A stretch of DNA of 64,000 nucleotides from Flavobacteriales bacterium (GTDB taxonomy: Bacteria > Bacteroidota > Bacteroidia > Flavobacteriales_E > Vicingaceae): assembly GCA_020853105.1 (NCBI GenBank), contig JADYZM010000077.1, positions 62,001-126,000 on the forward strand, written 5' to 3'. Below are positions 30,424 to 41,228 of the stretch, in pieces. Every line of letters begins with the position of its first letter. Within the stretch, counting starts at the first letter, position 1. The notes under the pieces are model-generated. The model saw only the letters and a list, made by a program, of their open reading frames with translations, was not told the origin of the DNA and searched no databases. The translations under genes were made by a program, and so were the position numbers.

Positions 30424-31533
30424 GTGAAAAAAGACCTAAATAACATAGAAGATTTATTCAAAGAAGCGTTTAACGGCTTCGAAGCAGACGTTGACTCATC
30501 TGTTTGGACAAATATTCAACAACAAATAGGTTCTGTTGCGAATTCCTCTCCATCTGGAAATTCAGGAGTTGTTTCTTCCGGGGTTACAAAATCAGTATTG
30601 GTTAAAATTGCTGCCGGAGTTGTAATTGCTACCGGTATTTCAGTTGCAGCATATCAAATATTTTCTCCTGAAAAAATTGAAGAAACAAATACAATTTCTT
30701 TATCTCATAATCCAACTATAAATGAACATATTGAAGTAGAAAGTAACGAAAATCAAGCCGGTAAAAATATTGTAATTGATAAAACCAAACATCAAGAACA
30801 AGAAGAACAAAAAGTAAAAATTGAGTCTAAAAAATCAATAGTAGAAAATGATAATCAAGTTCAATCTGTTGAAAATAACACTCAAATAAAAGAAGATAAA
30901 ATCATCTCAGTTTCTAGTAACAATAAGGCTGTTACTCAACCCGCAATAAATTCGAATGCAATAACTCAGAAAGCAAACGCAAACAACAATAGTGAGCAAG
31001 AAGTTGAAAAATTAAAAGCAAAAATAATAGCTTCATCTATTAAAGGAAAAGCTCCATTCTACGTTGATTTTGATGTTGATGGAAATGCCACAGATTATTT
31101 ATGGACTTTTGGAGATAATACCTCTTCTGAGGATAAAAATCCAACACATAGTTTTGAAAAACCTGGAAAATATACAGTAGTGTTAACAGCAAAAAACAAG
31201 CTCAATCAAACAATAATCTGTAAACAAGAAATAACTGTTAACAGTTCTATTGTTTCTAAAATTGCTACAATTCCAACAGTTTTTTCACCAAATGATGATG
31301 GAATGAATGATATTATTAAAGTTGACGGTGAATATATTACTCAATTTAAAGCAGTGGTTAGAGATATAAAAGGAGACGTTGTGTTTGAATGGGATAGTAT
31401 TGATGGTTTTTGGGACGGAAAAGACATGCACAATCAAATAAAACCTGGAGGAACTTACTATTTAATTGTTGTTGCAACAGGTGAAGACGGAGAAAAACAC
31501 ACAATCAAACAAAGTGTTCAACTATTCAGATAG
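30424..31533 (+). CDS. Putative membrane-anchored PKD-domain protein with gliding/T9SS type B-like C-terminal domain; possible sigma-factor partner
   Basis: TM SVLVKIAAGVVIATGISVAAY; PKD YLWTFGDNTSSEDKNPTHSFEKPGKYTVVLTA; C-terminal PTVFSPNDDGMNDIIKV...QSVQLFR. Confidence 0.8.
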   Translation: MKKDLNNIEDLFKEAFNGFEADVDSSVWTNIQQQIGSVANSSPSGNSGVVSSGVTKSVLVKIAAGVVIATGISVAAYQIFSPEKIEETNTISLSHNPTINEHIEVESNENQAGKNIVIDKTKHQEQEEQKVKIESKKSIVENDNQVQSVENNTQIKEDKIISVSSNNKAVTQPAINSNAITQKANANNNSEQEVEKLKAKIIASSIKGKAPFYVDFDVDGNATDYLWTFGDNTSSEDKNPTHSFEKPGKYTVVLTAKNKLNQTIICKQEITVNSSIVSKIATIPTVFSPNDDGMNDIIKVDGEYITQFKAVVRDIKGDVVFEWDSIDGFWDGKDMHNQIKPGGTYYLIVVATGEDGEKHTIKQSVQLFR

Positions 31534-31544
31534 AATAGATTAGG

Positions 31545-32294
31545 CTAGTGGTTTTTGAATCGCTGCATAATTTTTGAAGCATAGACAAACTCGCAAAGTT
31601 CTTTGTTGTCTGTTTGAAGAATATCAATATTATTCCCCATCCACCATTTTTTTCCTTGATGTAAAAATAAAATATTTTCTCCCGTTTCCATTACAGAGTT
31701 CATATCATGTGTTACGACAATTGTTGTCATTTGAAACTCTCTAGTAATTTCTAGAATCAGATTGTCTATTACAATTCCTGTTCGAGGGTCCAAACCCGAG
31801 TTGGGCTCGTCACAAAATAAATATTTTGGATTTAATGCAATTGCTCTTGCAATTCCAACTCTTTTTTGCATACCTCCACTCAATTCAGCAGGATATTTGA
31901 AATTTGCATTTGTCAGATTTACCCTATTCAAACAAAAGTTTACTCTGTCCAGCATTTCTTCTCTGGTCATTTTTGTGTACATCTGAAGTGGAAATAAAAT
32001 ATTATCTTCTACAGTTAGTGAGTTAAAAAGAGCTGATGCCTGAAATAACATACCCACCTCTGATCGTATAGATTTACGTTGCATGAACCCCATCTGAGTA
32101 AAGTTTCTCCCATCAAATTCAATACTTCCTTCATCAATCTCATGGAGGCCAACTATACATTTGATTAATACTGATTTACCCGACCCACTGGCTCCAATTA
32201 TCAAATTCATTTCACCTTGCTTGAAAACATGAGAAACATCTTCTAATACTTTGTGATTTCCAAATGATTTTGATATGTTTTTTATTTCTATCAT
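31545..32294 (-). CDS. mlaF: MlaF-like ABC transporter ATP-binding protein
   Basis: GASGSGKSVLIKCIVGL, LSGGMQKRVGIARAIAL, DEPNSGLDPRTG. Confidence 0.9.
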   Translation of the reverse strand: MIEIKNISKSFGNHKVLEDVSHVFKQGEMNLIIGASGSGKSVLIKCIVGLHEIDEGSIEFDGRNFTQMGFMQRKSIRSEVGMLFQASALFNSLTVEDNILFPLQMYTKMTREEMLDRVNFCLNRVNLTNANFKYPAELSGGMQKRVGIARAIALNPKYLFCDEPNSGLDPRTGIVIDNLILEITREFQMTTIVVTHDMNSVMETGENILFLHQGKKWWMGNNIDILQTDNKELCEFVYASKIMQRFKNH

Positions 32295-33038
32295 TTACAT
32301 CAATAACAATTCAGTTAAAATATAATTGATTATAAGAATTGCAATACTGCTATAAACTACTGATTTGGTTGCAGCTTTACCTATTTCTAAAGAGCCACCA
32401 CGAACATAATAACCAAAAAACGAAGGAACGCTTGTGATAATAAAAGCAAAGAATAAGGTTTTGATAAGCGCATAAATAATACTGAATAAAGTAAACTTCC
32501 ATCGAATTCCTATTAAATATTTATCCATGGTAGAAAAGTCTGAATATGAAGAAACAACAGCTCCACCTAACACACCCAAAAACATACTATAGATTATTAT
32601 CAGAGGAACTATCATTAAGGCAGCAACAATTTTTGGAAGAATTAAATATGAAGCAGAGTTAACACCCATTATTTCATAAGCATCTATTTGTTCGGTAATT
32701 CTCATGGTTCCAATTTCTGAAACTATGTTAGAACCAATTTTACCGGCTAATATTAAACACATCATGGTTGGAGCCAACTCCAATATAAATGATTGCCGAG
32801 TTGCAAAACCGATTGCATAATCTGGAATTAAAGGACTATCGATGTTTGATGCTGTTTGTAATGTTACTACAGCACCCATAAAAAATGATATTATTGCAAT
32901 TAAGCCCAATGAACCCAAGCCTAAACTAACCATTTCAGTTAGTGTTTGACGCCAATATAAACTCAAGTTTTCCGGTTTTTTAAAAACTCGATTCAACAAA
33001 AGAAAATACTGTCCTATTTGATGGAGTGCCGTTAACAT
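32295..33038 (-). CDS. mlaE: MlaE-like ABC transporter permease
   Basis: LELAPTMMCLILAGKIGSNIVSEIGTMRITEQIDAYEIMGVN. Confidence 0.93.
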   Translation of the reverse strand: MLTALHQIGQYFLLLNRVFKKPENLSLYWRQTLTEMVSLGLGSLGLIAIISFFMGAVVTLQTASNIDSPLIPDYAIGFATRQSFILELAPTMMCLILAGKIGSNIVSEIGTMRITEQIDAYEIMGVNSASYLILPKIVAALMIVPLIIIYSMFLGVLGGAVVSSYSDFSTMDKYLIGIRWKFTLFSIIYALIKTLFFAFIITSVPSFFGYYVRGGSLEIGKAATKSVVYSSIAILIINYILTELLLM

Positions 33039-33149
33039 TTTGTAAATATTCGATAAAAGTAATTATTTATTGAGAATTGTCTGTTTAGAATTCATGCATT
33101 TACTAAAGAAAATAAAAAAAAATAATCAAACAATCGTAATTTCGTAATA

Positions 33150-33290
33150 ATGAAATCGCTCTCGATATATGTTTTTATTTGTGCTTTTTTATTTGCACTG
33201 ATTTGCTCCTGCTCCTCATCAAAGAAAAGTAAATGCAACACATGTCCAAAGTGGAGCAATAGAAATTCAATTAAATTTCAACAAGCATAG
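33150..33290 (+). CDS. Small (46 aa) putative lipoprotein
   Basis: ATG...TAG reads MKSLSIYVFICAFLFALICSCSSSKKSKCNTCPKWSNRNSIKFQQA; below the ORF-track length cutoff. Confidence 0.6.
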   Translation: MKSLSIYVFICAFLFALICSCSSSKKSKCNTCPKWSNRNSIKFQQA

Positions 33291-33374
33291 TGAAATGCTG
33301 ATTAATATCAGTATCTGTAAAAAAAATATAATTACTTTTGTTTTCTATTTAGATTAAATCTAAATAAAGCACGA

Positions 33375-33599
33375 ATGAGAACATTAGACCAACTTAAACA
33401 AAAAGAATGTGGTACAATTTTGAGCATTGTTGATAACCAACTTGCCTTACAATTGATTTCTATGGGATTTGTAATAGGAGAAAAAATAACTGTTGATAGA
33501 ATTGCGCCACTCAATGACCCAATTATAATTTCATGCGGTTCAAACTGTGTTTGTATTCGGAAAAAAGAAGCAACACTAATTACAGTTGATGATGAGTGA
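33375..33599 (+). CDS. feoA: Ferrous iron transport protein A
   Basis: FeoA-like SH3 domain (RTLDQLKQKECGTILSIVDNQLALQLISMGFVIGEKITVDRIAPLNDPI); overlaps feoB. Confidence 0.88.
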   Translation: MRTLDQLKQKECGTILSIVDNQLALQLISMGFVIGEKITVDRIAPLNDPIIISCGSNCVCIRKKEATLITVDDE

Positions 33600-35586
33600 T
33601 AAAATTGTGAAGAATTCAACCAGCCAAGCATTGAGAGTTTTATTAGTTGGAAATCCAAACACGGGAAAAAGTACTCTGTTTAACACGTTAACAGAACTTA
33701 ACCAAAAAGTAGGAAATTTTCCAGGGGTTACAGTAGATAAAAAATCGGGCTATTTAAGAATTAATGACAAGTCTGTTTCAGTTACTGATTTACCTGGAGC
33801 ATATAGCCTATCGCCAAATTCTGAAGATGAGAAAATAACTTCCAAAATAGTTTCAGAAACTGAAAATAATGATGTTGTCATAGCTGTTGCTGATGCAACA
33901 AATCTGAGCAGAAACCTGATGTTGGTAACACAACTGATTGATAAAAACAAAACAGTAGTGCTAGCATTGAATATGATGGACTTGCTACAAAAAAACAATC
34001 AAGAAATCAATATTGATGAACTTTCATCGCAACTAGGGATTAGGGTTATACCACTAAACGCATACGTTGGAAAAGGAATTGAAGATTTAAAACAGGCAAT
34101 TGTTTCAGCACAAAAGCCAACAAAAAAGTTTATAGAATCAAGTGAATTTGGCTCTTTAGATGATAATTTGATTCGTTATAAAAAAATAAATCAACTTGTT
34201 GACAAATGTATAATCAAAAAAGGCGAAGATAAAAATTCAGGATTGACTAAAAAAATTGACAACATTTTAACCCATAAATATTATGGGTATATGATTTTTT
34301 TGTCGTTGATGTTTTTAATTTTTCAAGCTATTTTTTCGTGGTCGTCATACCCCATGGAGATAATTGAAAATGCCTTTTTACAGCTTGGAGGGTGGCTTTC
34401 AGAGGTCGTTCCACAAGGGATTTTAAGTGATTTGATAGTTAACGGAATAGTTGCCGGACTTAGCGGAGTTGTTGTTTTTGTTCCGCAAATAGCAATCCTT
34501 TTTGCATTTATCATTATTCTCGAAGATACTGGTTATATGGCAAGAGTTAGTTTTTTGATGGACAAAATTCTTCGTCAGTTTGGATTAAATGGAAAATCAA
34601 TTATTCCTTTGTTGAGCAGCACAGCTTGTGCAGTTCCTGCGATAATGAGTGCTAGAACAATTAATAACACTAAAGAAAGACTCATTACAATTATGGTTTC
34701 GCCATTGATTAGTTGTTCTGCTAGAATTCCTGTTTACACTCTGCTTATTGCAATTGCTATCCCTAAAGACAAAACATTCGGAATGTTTAATCTACAAGGG
34801 CTATTAATGATGGGATTGTATTTAATAGGTTTTTTAGCTGCTCTATTTGCAGCATGGATTATGAAGATTATTATAAAATCAAATGAAAAGAGCACTTTTA
34901 TTTTAGAAATGCCCATCTATCGAATGCCAAAATGGAAAAGCGTTGGACTGAATATTTTCAGCAAGGTTAAGGTGTTTTTAGTTGACGCAGGAAAGATTAT
35001 TATTGCCATTTCAATTGTACTGTGGGGTCTTTCATCATATTCACCTGGAAATAGAATAGAGAAAATTGAGGAAAAATACAGTGAAGCCATTAAAAGCCAA
35101 AATGGAAACCAACTGTTAATGAATCAAAATGGAGAGTATATGAACGAGGAAGAATTAAATGCACATATCGCATCTGAAAAACTCGAAGCTTCTTATGCCG
35201 GGATTATTGGAAAAACAATTGAACCATTAATTCAGCCGCTCGGGTTTGATTGGAAAATTGGAATTTCGTTGGTTACATCATTTGCTGCAAGAGAAGTTTT
35301 TGTTGGAACAATGGCTACCTTGTACAGTGTTGGCGATTCCGATAATTCAACATCGGTACGGGAAAAGATGATAGATGCAAAAAACAGTAAAACCGGTGAA
35401 AAGCTTTATACTTTTGCAACAACAATTTCGCTGTTGTTGTTCTATGCGTTTGCAATGCAATGTATGGCAACCTTAGCTGTTGTTTATAGAGAAACGAAAT
35501 CCTTCAAATGGCCGGTTATTCAACTTGTTTATATGGGAGCTTTGGCTTATTTTTCAAGCCTTTTAGCATATCAACTTTTATCATAA
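33586..35586 (+). CDS. feoB: Ferrous iron transport protein B
   Basis: GNPNTGKSTLFNTLT, LPGAYSLSPNSEDEKI, GLNGKSIIPLLSSTACAVPAIMSAR. Confidence 0.97.
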   Translation: MMMSDKIVKNSTSQALRVLLVGNPNTGKSTLFNTLTELNQKVGNFPGVTVDKKSGYLRINDKSVSVTDLPGAYSLSPNSEDEKITSKIVSETENNDVVIAVADATNLSRNLMLVTQLIDKNKTVVLALNMMDLLQKNNQEINIDELSSQLGIRVIPLNAYVGKGIEDLKQAIVSAQKPTKKFIESSEFGSLDDNLIRYKKINQLVDKCIIKKGEDKNSGLTKKIDNILTHKYYGYMIFLSLMFLIFQAIFSWSSYPMEIIENAFLQLGGWLSEVVPQGILSDLIVNGIVAGLSGVVVFVPQIAILFAFIIILEDTGYMARVSFLMDKILRQFGLNGKSIIPLLSSTACAVPAIMSARTINNTKERLITIMVSPLISCSARIPVYTLLIAIAIPKDKTFGMFNLQGLLMMGLYLIGFLAALFAAWIMKIIIKSNEKSTFILEMPIYRMPKWKSVGLNIFSKVKVFLVDAGKIIIAISIVLWGLSSYSPGNRIEKIEEKYSEAIKSQNGNQLLMNQNGEYMNEEELNAHIASEKLEASYAGIIGKTIEPLIQPLGFDWKIGISLVTSFAAREVFVGTMATLYSVGDSDNSTSVREKMIDAKNSKTGEKLYTFATTISLLLFYAFAMQCMATLAVVYRETKSFKWPVIQLVYMGALAYFSSLLAYQLLS

Positions 35587-35589
35587 TAA

Positions 35590-36207
35590 ATGAAGGAATT
35601 CCTAATCCAATTAGGGAATCATATTCCACAAAGTGCTCTACCTATATTAAAAACATGGGTTGAAAGACACCCTTTTTGGTTGAAAGTAACAAATGCAAGA
35701 AATACTAAGTTAGGTGATTACAGATCACCTACAAAAAAACTACCTCACCGAATTTCTGTAAATCATAACTTAAATCAATATTCGTTTTTAATAACACTTA
35801 CTCATGAATACGCCCATTTATTGGTATTTGAAGAATTTAAAAATCGGGTTGATCCTCATGGAAAAGAATGGAAAATGTGTTATGCAAGTTTACTAACAGA
35901 GCTTGTGAGCAACTCTGTATTTCCACATGATTTATCACAAGCTGTTCAAAATCATATTAAAAAGATACCTGCTTCGTCATCTGCCGACATGGAACTAAAC
36001 AGAGAATTAAAAAAATACAATCAAGCAACTGATAATTTCATTCATCTTGTTGATTTAGAAAAAGGAGACATTTTTTGTTTAAAAAATAATAGAGTTTTTG
36101 TGAAAGGAGAGAAAAGAAGAACTCGCTTTTTGTGTTTGGAAAAAAAATCCCAAAAACAATATTTGATACATGGAGCAGCTGAAGTTATCCTTGTAAGCAA
36201 TCATTAG
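35590..36207 (+). CDS. SprT-like domain-containing protein
   Basis: ITLTHEYAHLLVFEEF zinc-binding motif, DPHGKEWK. Confidence 0.85.
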   Translation: MKEFLIQLGNHIPQSALPILKTWVERHPFWLKVTNARNTKLGDYRSPTKKLPHRISVNHNLNQYSFLITLTHEYAHLLVFEEFKNRVDPHGKEWKMCYASLLTELVSNSVFPHDLSQAVQNHIKKIPASSSADMELNRELKKYNQATDNFIHLVDLEKGDIFCLKNNRVFVKGEKRRTRFLCLEKKSQKQYLIHGAAEVILVSNH

Positions 36208-36266
36208 TTAGTAAAAAAATAAAATACAAGTAGAAAGAAAAACTTGGATTACTTAACTTTGATTTT

Positions 36267-37289
36267 ATGAACTCAAATTTAGATGCAGAAGGACAAAACT
36301 TAAATTCTACCGAAAAAGAATTTGAAAAAGCTCTGCGTCCTCTTTCCTTTGACGACTTCGCAGGTCAGGCACAAGTTTTAGAAAACTTAAGAGTTTTTGT
36401 TCGTGCAGCAAATCAACGAGATGAAGCTCTTGACCATGTACTTCTACATGGTCCACCGGGACTAGGAAAAACAACATTAGCAAATATTATTGCCAACGAA
36501 CTCAAAGTTGGGTTTAAAGTTACCTCAGGACCGGTTTTAGAAAAACCGGGCGATTTAGCCGGCTTGCTTACCAATTTAGAGAAAGGAGATGTTTTATTTA
36601 TTGACGAAATTCATCGATTGTCTCCTGTTGTTGAAGAATATTTATATTCTGCAATGGAAGACTATAGGATTGACATTATGATTGATACGGGTCCAAATGC
36701 AAGAAGTGTTCAAATTGAACTCAACCCTTTTACTCTTATTGGAGCAACTACTAGGACCGGATTGTTAACATCCCCACTTAGAGCTCGATTTGGTATTTCT
36801 GCACGGTTGGAATATTATGATACAGAACTGTTAGCAACAATTTTACAACGGTCTGCCGGAATTATGAGAATTGAAATTAATGAAGAAGCAGCAATTGAAA
36901 TTGCCGGCAGAAGTCGAGGAACTCCTAGAATTACCAATGCGTTACTTAGAAGAGTTAGAGATTTTGCTCAAGTAAAAGGCGATGGTACAATCTCAAAAGA
37001 AATCGCACTGTATGGATTGAATGCATTGAATGTTGATAAACACGGGTTAGATGAAATGGACAACCGTATTTTATCTGCCATAATAGATAAATTCAAAGGA
37101 GGTCCGGTTGGATTAACCACAATTGCAACCGCAGTTAGTGAACAACCTGGAACTATAGAAGAAGTTTATGAACCTTTTCTGATTAAAGAAGGATTTTTGA
37201 TGCGAACACCAAGAGGCCGAGAAGCTACTGAAAAAGCATTCCTACACTTAGGAAAGCTTCGTCAACCCAACCAAGGAAATCTATTTTAG
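36267..37289 (+). CDS. ruvB: Holliday junction branch migration DNA helicase RuvB
   Basis: [59 protein letters not shown]. Confidence 0.98.
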   Translation: MNSNLDAEGQNLNSTEKEFEKALRPLSFDDFAGQAQVLENLRVFVRAANQRDEALDHVLLHGPPGLGKTTLANIIANELKVGFKVTSGPVLEKPGDLAGLLTNLEKGDVLFIDEIHRLSPVVEEYLYSAMEDYRIDIMIDTGPNARSVQIELNPFTLIGATTRTGLLTSPLRARFGISARLEYYDTELLATILQRSAGIMRIEINEEAAIEIAGRSRGTPRITNALLRRVRDFAQVKGDGTISKEIALYGLNALNVDKHGLDEMDNRILSAIIDKFKGGPVGLTTIATAVSEQPGTIEEVYEPFLIKEGFLMRTPRGREATEKAFLHLGKLRQPNQGNLF

Positions 37290-37296
37290 AAAAAAA

Positions 37297-38658
37297 TTAT
37301 CCGATTGCTTTTATCATATCTTGTTGAGTGATAATATGATATTTGCTTGAATCATAATTTACCAACACAGCTTTTGTTCCACTTTGAAAAAGCTTCGATA
37401 CATTCTCAAAAGAAGTTTCACCAACAACAATTGGAAATGGTTCTTGCATTACATTTCTTACTGGAAGCTCCTTCAACTCTGAGTTTTCAATCAATTTTTT
37501 AAACAAATAATTGTCGTTTAATGCTCCAACAAATTGATTATTTTCCAATACAGGGATTTGAGAAATATTGTATTGATTCATTAATATAATAGCTTGACTT
37601 ACCGGTGTATCAGAGCTTACAGTAACTAAATGTTTCCCAGAGTGGTCTTTAATTAAATCTAGAGCAGTTTTCTTTTCTTCATCTAAAAATCCTCTATCAC
37701 GCATCCAGTCATCGTTAAACATTTTTCCAAGATAACGAGTTCCATGGTCATGAAAAATAACAACCACAACATCTCCCGGTTTGAACATTTCTTTCATCTG
37801 AACTAACCCAGCCATTGCACTACCGGCGCTATTTCCAACAAAAATTCCTTCTTCACGTGGAATTCTTCGAGTCATAATTGCAGCATCTTTGTCGGTTACT
37901 TTCTCAAAATGGTCAATTAAACTAAAGTCAACATTTTGAGGAAGAAAATCTTCTCCAATTCCTTCTGTAATATAGGGATAAATCTCGTGTTGATCAAAAA
38001 CTCCAGTCTCCTTGTATTTTTTAAAAACAGAACCATAGGTGTCAATTCCTAAAATTTTTATAGCCGGATTTTTTTCTTTGAGATATTTGGCTGTTCCACT
38101 AATTGTACCGCCTGTACCAACACCTACTACTAAATGGGTTATTTTACCATCGGTTTGTTCCCAAATTTCTGGTCCGGTAGATTCGTAATGAGCCTGTGCA
38201 TTACTTGGGTTGTCATATTGATTTGGTTTCCATGAATTTGGAACTTCATTTACCAATCTGCTCGAAACTGAATAGTATGATGCTGGGTCTTCAGGGGCTA
38301 CATTAGTAGGACACACAAAAACTTCAGCACCAAAAGCTCGTAGGGCATCAAATTTTTCTTTTGATTGTTTATCGGTTGATGTAAATATACAGTTATAACC
38401 TTTGATTACAGAAGCTATTGCAAGTCCCATGCCTGTATTTCCACTGGTTCCTTCAATGATTGTTCCGCCGGGCTTAAGCCTTCCGTCTTTTTCAGCATCT
38501 TCAATCATCTTCAATGCCATACGGTCTTTTATGCTGTTTCCAGGGTTTACCGTTTCAATTTTAGCCAATACCAATGCTGGTATATCTTTAGTTAGTTTGT
38601 TAATTTTTACTAGTGGAGTATTTCCTATTGTTTCAAGGATATTGTTAAAATATTTCAT
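37297..38658 (-). CDS. PLP-dependent cystathionine beta-synthase-like enzyme with C-terminal CBS domains
   Basis: NPGNSIKDRMA, EGTSGNTGMGLA, GVGTGGTISG; CBS pair DTPVSQAIILMNQYNISQIPVLE. Confidence 0.92.
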   Translation of the reverse strand: MKYFNNILETIGNTPLVKINKLTKDIPALVLAKIETVNPGNSIKDRMALKMIEDAEKDGRLKPGGTIIEGTSGNTGMGLAIASVIKGYNCIFTSTDKQSKEKFDALRAFGAEVFVCPTNVAPEDPASYYSVSSRLVNEVPNSWKPNQYDNPSNAQAHYESTGPEIWEQTDGKITHLVVGVGTGGTISGTAKYLKEKNPAIKILGIDTYGSVFKKYKETGVFDQHEIYPYITEGIGEDFLPQNVDFSLIDHFEKVTDKDAAIMTRRIPREEGIFVGNSAGSAMAGLVQMKEMFKPGDVVVVIFHDHGTRYLGKMFNDDWMRDRGFLDEEKKTALDLIKDHSGKHLVTVSSDTPVSQAIILMNQYNISQIPVLENNQFVGALNDNYLFKKLIENSELKELPVRNVMQEPFPIVVGETSFENVSKLFQSGTKAVLVNYDSSKYHIITQQDMIKAIG

Positions 38659-38709
38659 TTATTAGTAATAATAGATTTTTTTCGTAAAAGTAATAATTGC
38701 CAAGAAAAA

Positions 38710-39939
38710 TTAATCAAATCGTATGGCTTTTACAGGAGAAATTTTTGTTATTACATAAGAAGGAATTATTAGCATTGAGATACATATAAAAAGGGTACCA
38801 AAGTTTAAAAGCAGAATGGTGGAAATACTCATCTCAATTGGCACTTCAGAAATGTAATATGATTCCTCAGGCAATTTGATTACTCCAAATTTTAGTTGAA
38901 TTAAACAAAGCCCGATGCCAATAATATTTCCAATAGTAAGACCATATAAAATTAAATGCAAAGCATTATATAAGAATACTTTTCGAACTCTCCAGTTTGA
39001 AAGCCCCAGTATTTTCAAAATACCTATAGTTGAAGTTCTTTCTAATATCAAAATTAGCAGGGCTGATATAATATTTATTACAGCTACCAAAATCATCAAT
39101 AAAATAATAATTACAACATTTAAATCTTGTAATTCCAACCAATGAAAAATCTCAGGATTTCGGTCAATAATTGTTGTAGAATTCAGTTCATAACCAATGT
39201 GATTATACACAAATTCTGCTAACCTATCTAGTTGACTATAATCATCAATAATTACTTCAAATCCTCCAACTTGATTACTACTCCAATTGTTTCGCTTTTG
39301 AATATGTGAAATGTCAGTAATCACAAACATATTGTCAAATTGTTCGAGCCCGGACTGATAAATTCCTTTTACTACAAAATCTTTTGGTCTCAATTGTCCG
39401 TCGGATTGAATAAAATACAGAAACAATTTTTCATCAACATCAATTTTCATTTTGTTGGCAATGGTTTGAGAAATAACTATTTCATTAGTTGAAACGTCTT
39501 TTTGAATTTTTAATGGTTCACCTTTTTTTAATTTGTCTTTAAAAAAAGTCCAGTCAAAATCTGAACCTATACCTTTTACAACAACACCATAGATATCGTT
39601 GTTTGTTTTTATAATTCCAGGTTTTGTAGCAAAGATTTGAATTTGTTTAATTCCGGCAACACTGTCCATACCTGGATAAAACGGTTGATTCATTTCTATT
39701 GGGCTTCCTTCAAAAGAATTTTGAGAGTCGTATTTCGTTATTTGAATATGTCCGCCAAAACCAATTACTTTATTTCTTATTTCTCGTTGAAATCCTGATA
39801 CAATACTTATAGAAATAATCATTACAATCATGCTGAGAGCTATGGCAGCGATTGAAATTTTTATTATAGGCTGAGTAAACTTTTTAGATTTACTATTGCC
39901 TTTCATAATATTACTTGCTATAAAATATTCTAAATTCAA
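38710..39939 (-). CDS. FtsX/LolC-E-like ABC transporter permease
   Basis: TTG at 39939 gives LNLEYFIASNIMKGN...; ISIAAIALSMIVMIISISIVSGFQREIRNKVIGFGGHI. Confidence 0.85.
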   Translation of the reverse strand: MNLEYFIASNIMKGNSKSKKFTQPIIKISIAAIALSMIVMIISISIVSGFQREIRNKVIGFGGHIQITKYDSQNSFEGSPIEMNQPFYPGMDSVAGIKQIQIFATKPGIIKTNNDIYGVVVKGIGSDFDWTFFKDKLKKGEPLKIQKDVSTNEIVISQTIANKMKIDVDEKLFLYFIQSDGQLRPKDFVVKGIYQSGLEQFDNMFVITDISHIQKRNNWSSNQVGGFEVIIDDYSQLDRLAEFVYNHIGYELNSTTIIDRNPEIFHWLELQDLNVVIIILLMILVAVINIISALLILILERTSTIGILKILGLSNWRVRKVFLYNALHLILYGLTIGNIIGIGLCLIQLKFGVIKLPEESYYISEVPIEMSISTILLLNFGTLFICISMLIIPSYVITKISPVKAIRFD

Positions 39940-39993
39940 AATAGTTATTTTTGTCAATCTTTTGATAAAACAAAAATAATAAATTGCCATTAG

Positions 39994-41217
39994 ATGAATT
40001 TCAACCCTTTCATCATTCTTCTTTTTGTAATACTGTTTCTTATTGGTTGTACTAGTCAAAAAAAAATAATTGATACTGAAAATATCCTGCAAACTAGTGT
40101 TGCGGATTCTAACAGTGTAAATACTTTGAAAATAACTGAAGGTGCAGAAAGGCTAACGGAGTATCTTCCTTTAATTCGAGAAAAAAGAGTTGGCATTGTA
40201 GCGAATCACACATCATTTATTAGTGGTACACATTTGGTTGACACGCTTCTTCAACTTAAAATTAATATAGTAAAGGTTTTTAGCCCTGAGCATGGTTTTA
40301 GAGGAAAAGCTGACGCAGGAGAAAATGTAAGTTCTGATGTTGATAAATCAACAGGGTTGCCATTAATTTCATTGTATGGAAAGAACAAGAAACCTACAGC
40401 CGAGCAACTCAGTGGAATTGATGTTGTAATTTTTGATATTCAGGACGTAGGAGCCAGATTTTATACATATATCTCTACTATGCATTATGTAATGGAAGCT
40501 TGTGCTGAAAATAATATTGAACTCATTGTGTTAGACAGACCAAACCCGAATGGAGATTATGTTGATGGTCCTGTCTTAAAAAAAGGATTCGAATCTTTTG
40601 TAGGCATGCACAGTGTTCCTATCGTACATGGATTAACTATTGGAGAATATGCCCAAATGATAAATGGGGAAGAATGGTTGCTTAACCAAGTAAAATGTAA
40701 GCTTCAGGTTATTAAAATGGAAGGTTATTCACATACAACGCATTATGTTTTACCTATTAAGCCATCACCAAATTTGCCAAATATGCAAGCGGTTTACTTA
40801 TATCCATCTATTTGCTTGTTTGAAGGAACAGCCATTAGCTTAGGTAGAGGAACTGAAAAGCCTTTTCAAATGATTGGACATCCAAAACTTGATTACGAAT
40901 TTTATTTTATCCCAAAACCAACTTATGGAGCAAAAGAGCCTTTATTGAAAGGGCAAAAATGTTTTGGTATCGATTTGTCTAATTTACCTGTAAAAAAAGA
41001 ACTGGATTTATCCTATCTCATTGATTTTTATAAACAATATCCGGCAAAAGATGAATTTTTTCATAAATTTTTTAATACTCTAGCAGGCAATTCAGAACTG
41101 CAGCAACAAATTAAAAACGATATTCCTCTTGGTGAAATTAAGTTGTCCTGGAGAAAAGATATTGAGCAATACAAAGCAATTCGTAAAAAATATTTGTTGT
41201 ATCAAGATTTTGAGTAA
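39994..41217 (+). CDS. DUF1343 / NamZ-like exo-beta-N-acetylmuramidase lipoprotein
   Basis: VGIVANHTSFI, VFSPEHGFRGKADAGENV, FDIQDVGARFYTYISTM, LDRPNPNG. Confidence 0.9.
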   Translation: MNFNPFIILLFVILFLIGCTSQKKIIDTENILQTSVADSNSVNTLKITEGAERLTEYLPLIREKRVGIVANHTSFISGTHLVDTLLQLKINIVKVFSPEHGFRGKADAGENVSSDVDKSTGLPLISLYGKNKKPTAEQLSGIDVVIFDIQDVGARFYTYISTMHYVMEACAENNIELIVLDRPNPNGDYVDGPVLKKGFESFVGMHSVPIVHGLTIGEYAQMINGEEWLLNQVKCKLQVIKMEGYSHTTHYVLPIKPSPNLPNMQAVYLYPSICLFEGTAISLGRGTEKPFQMIGHPKLDYEFYFIPKPTYGAKEPLLKGQKCFGIDLSNLPVKKELDLSYLIDFYKQYPAKDEFFHKFFNTLAGNSELQQQIKNDIPLGEIKLSWRKDIEQYKAIRKKYLLYQDFE

Positions 41218-41228
41218 GATACTTGTTT

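Noticed and set aside
33332-33658. 108-aa minus-strand ORF over feoA/feoB start
   Set aside because: Opposite strand of well-supported feoA/feoB; no recognisable domain.
38710-40092. Full-length 460-aa version of the LolC/E-like permease ORF
   Set aside because: The N-terminal ~51 residues overlap the divergent namZ-like gene and are not membrane-protein-like; a TTG start at 39939 gives the canonical LNLEYFIA start.
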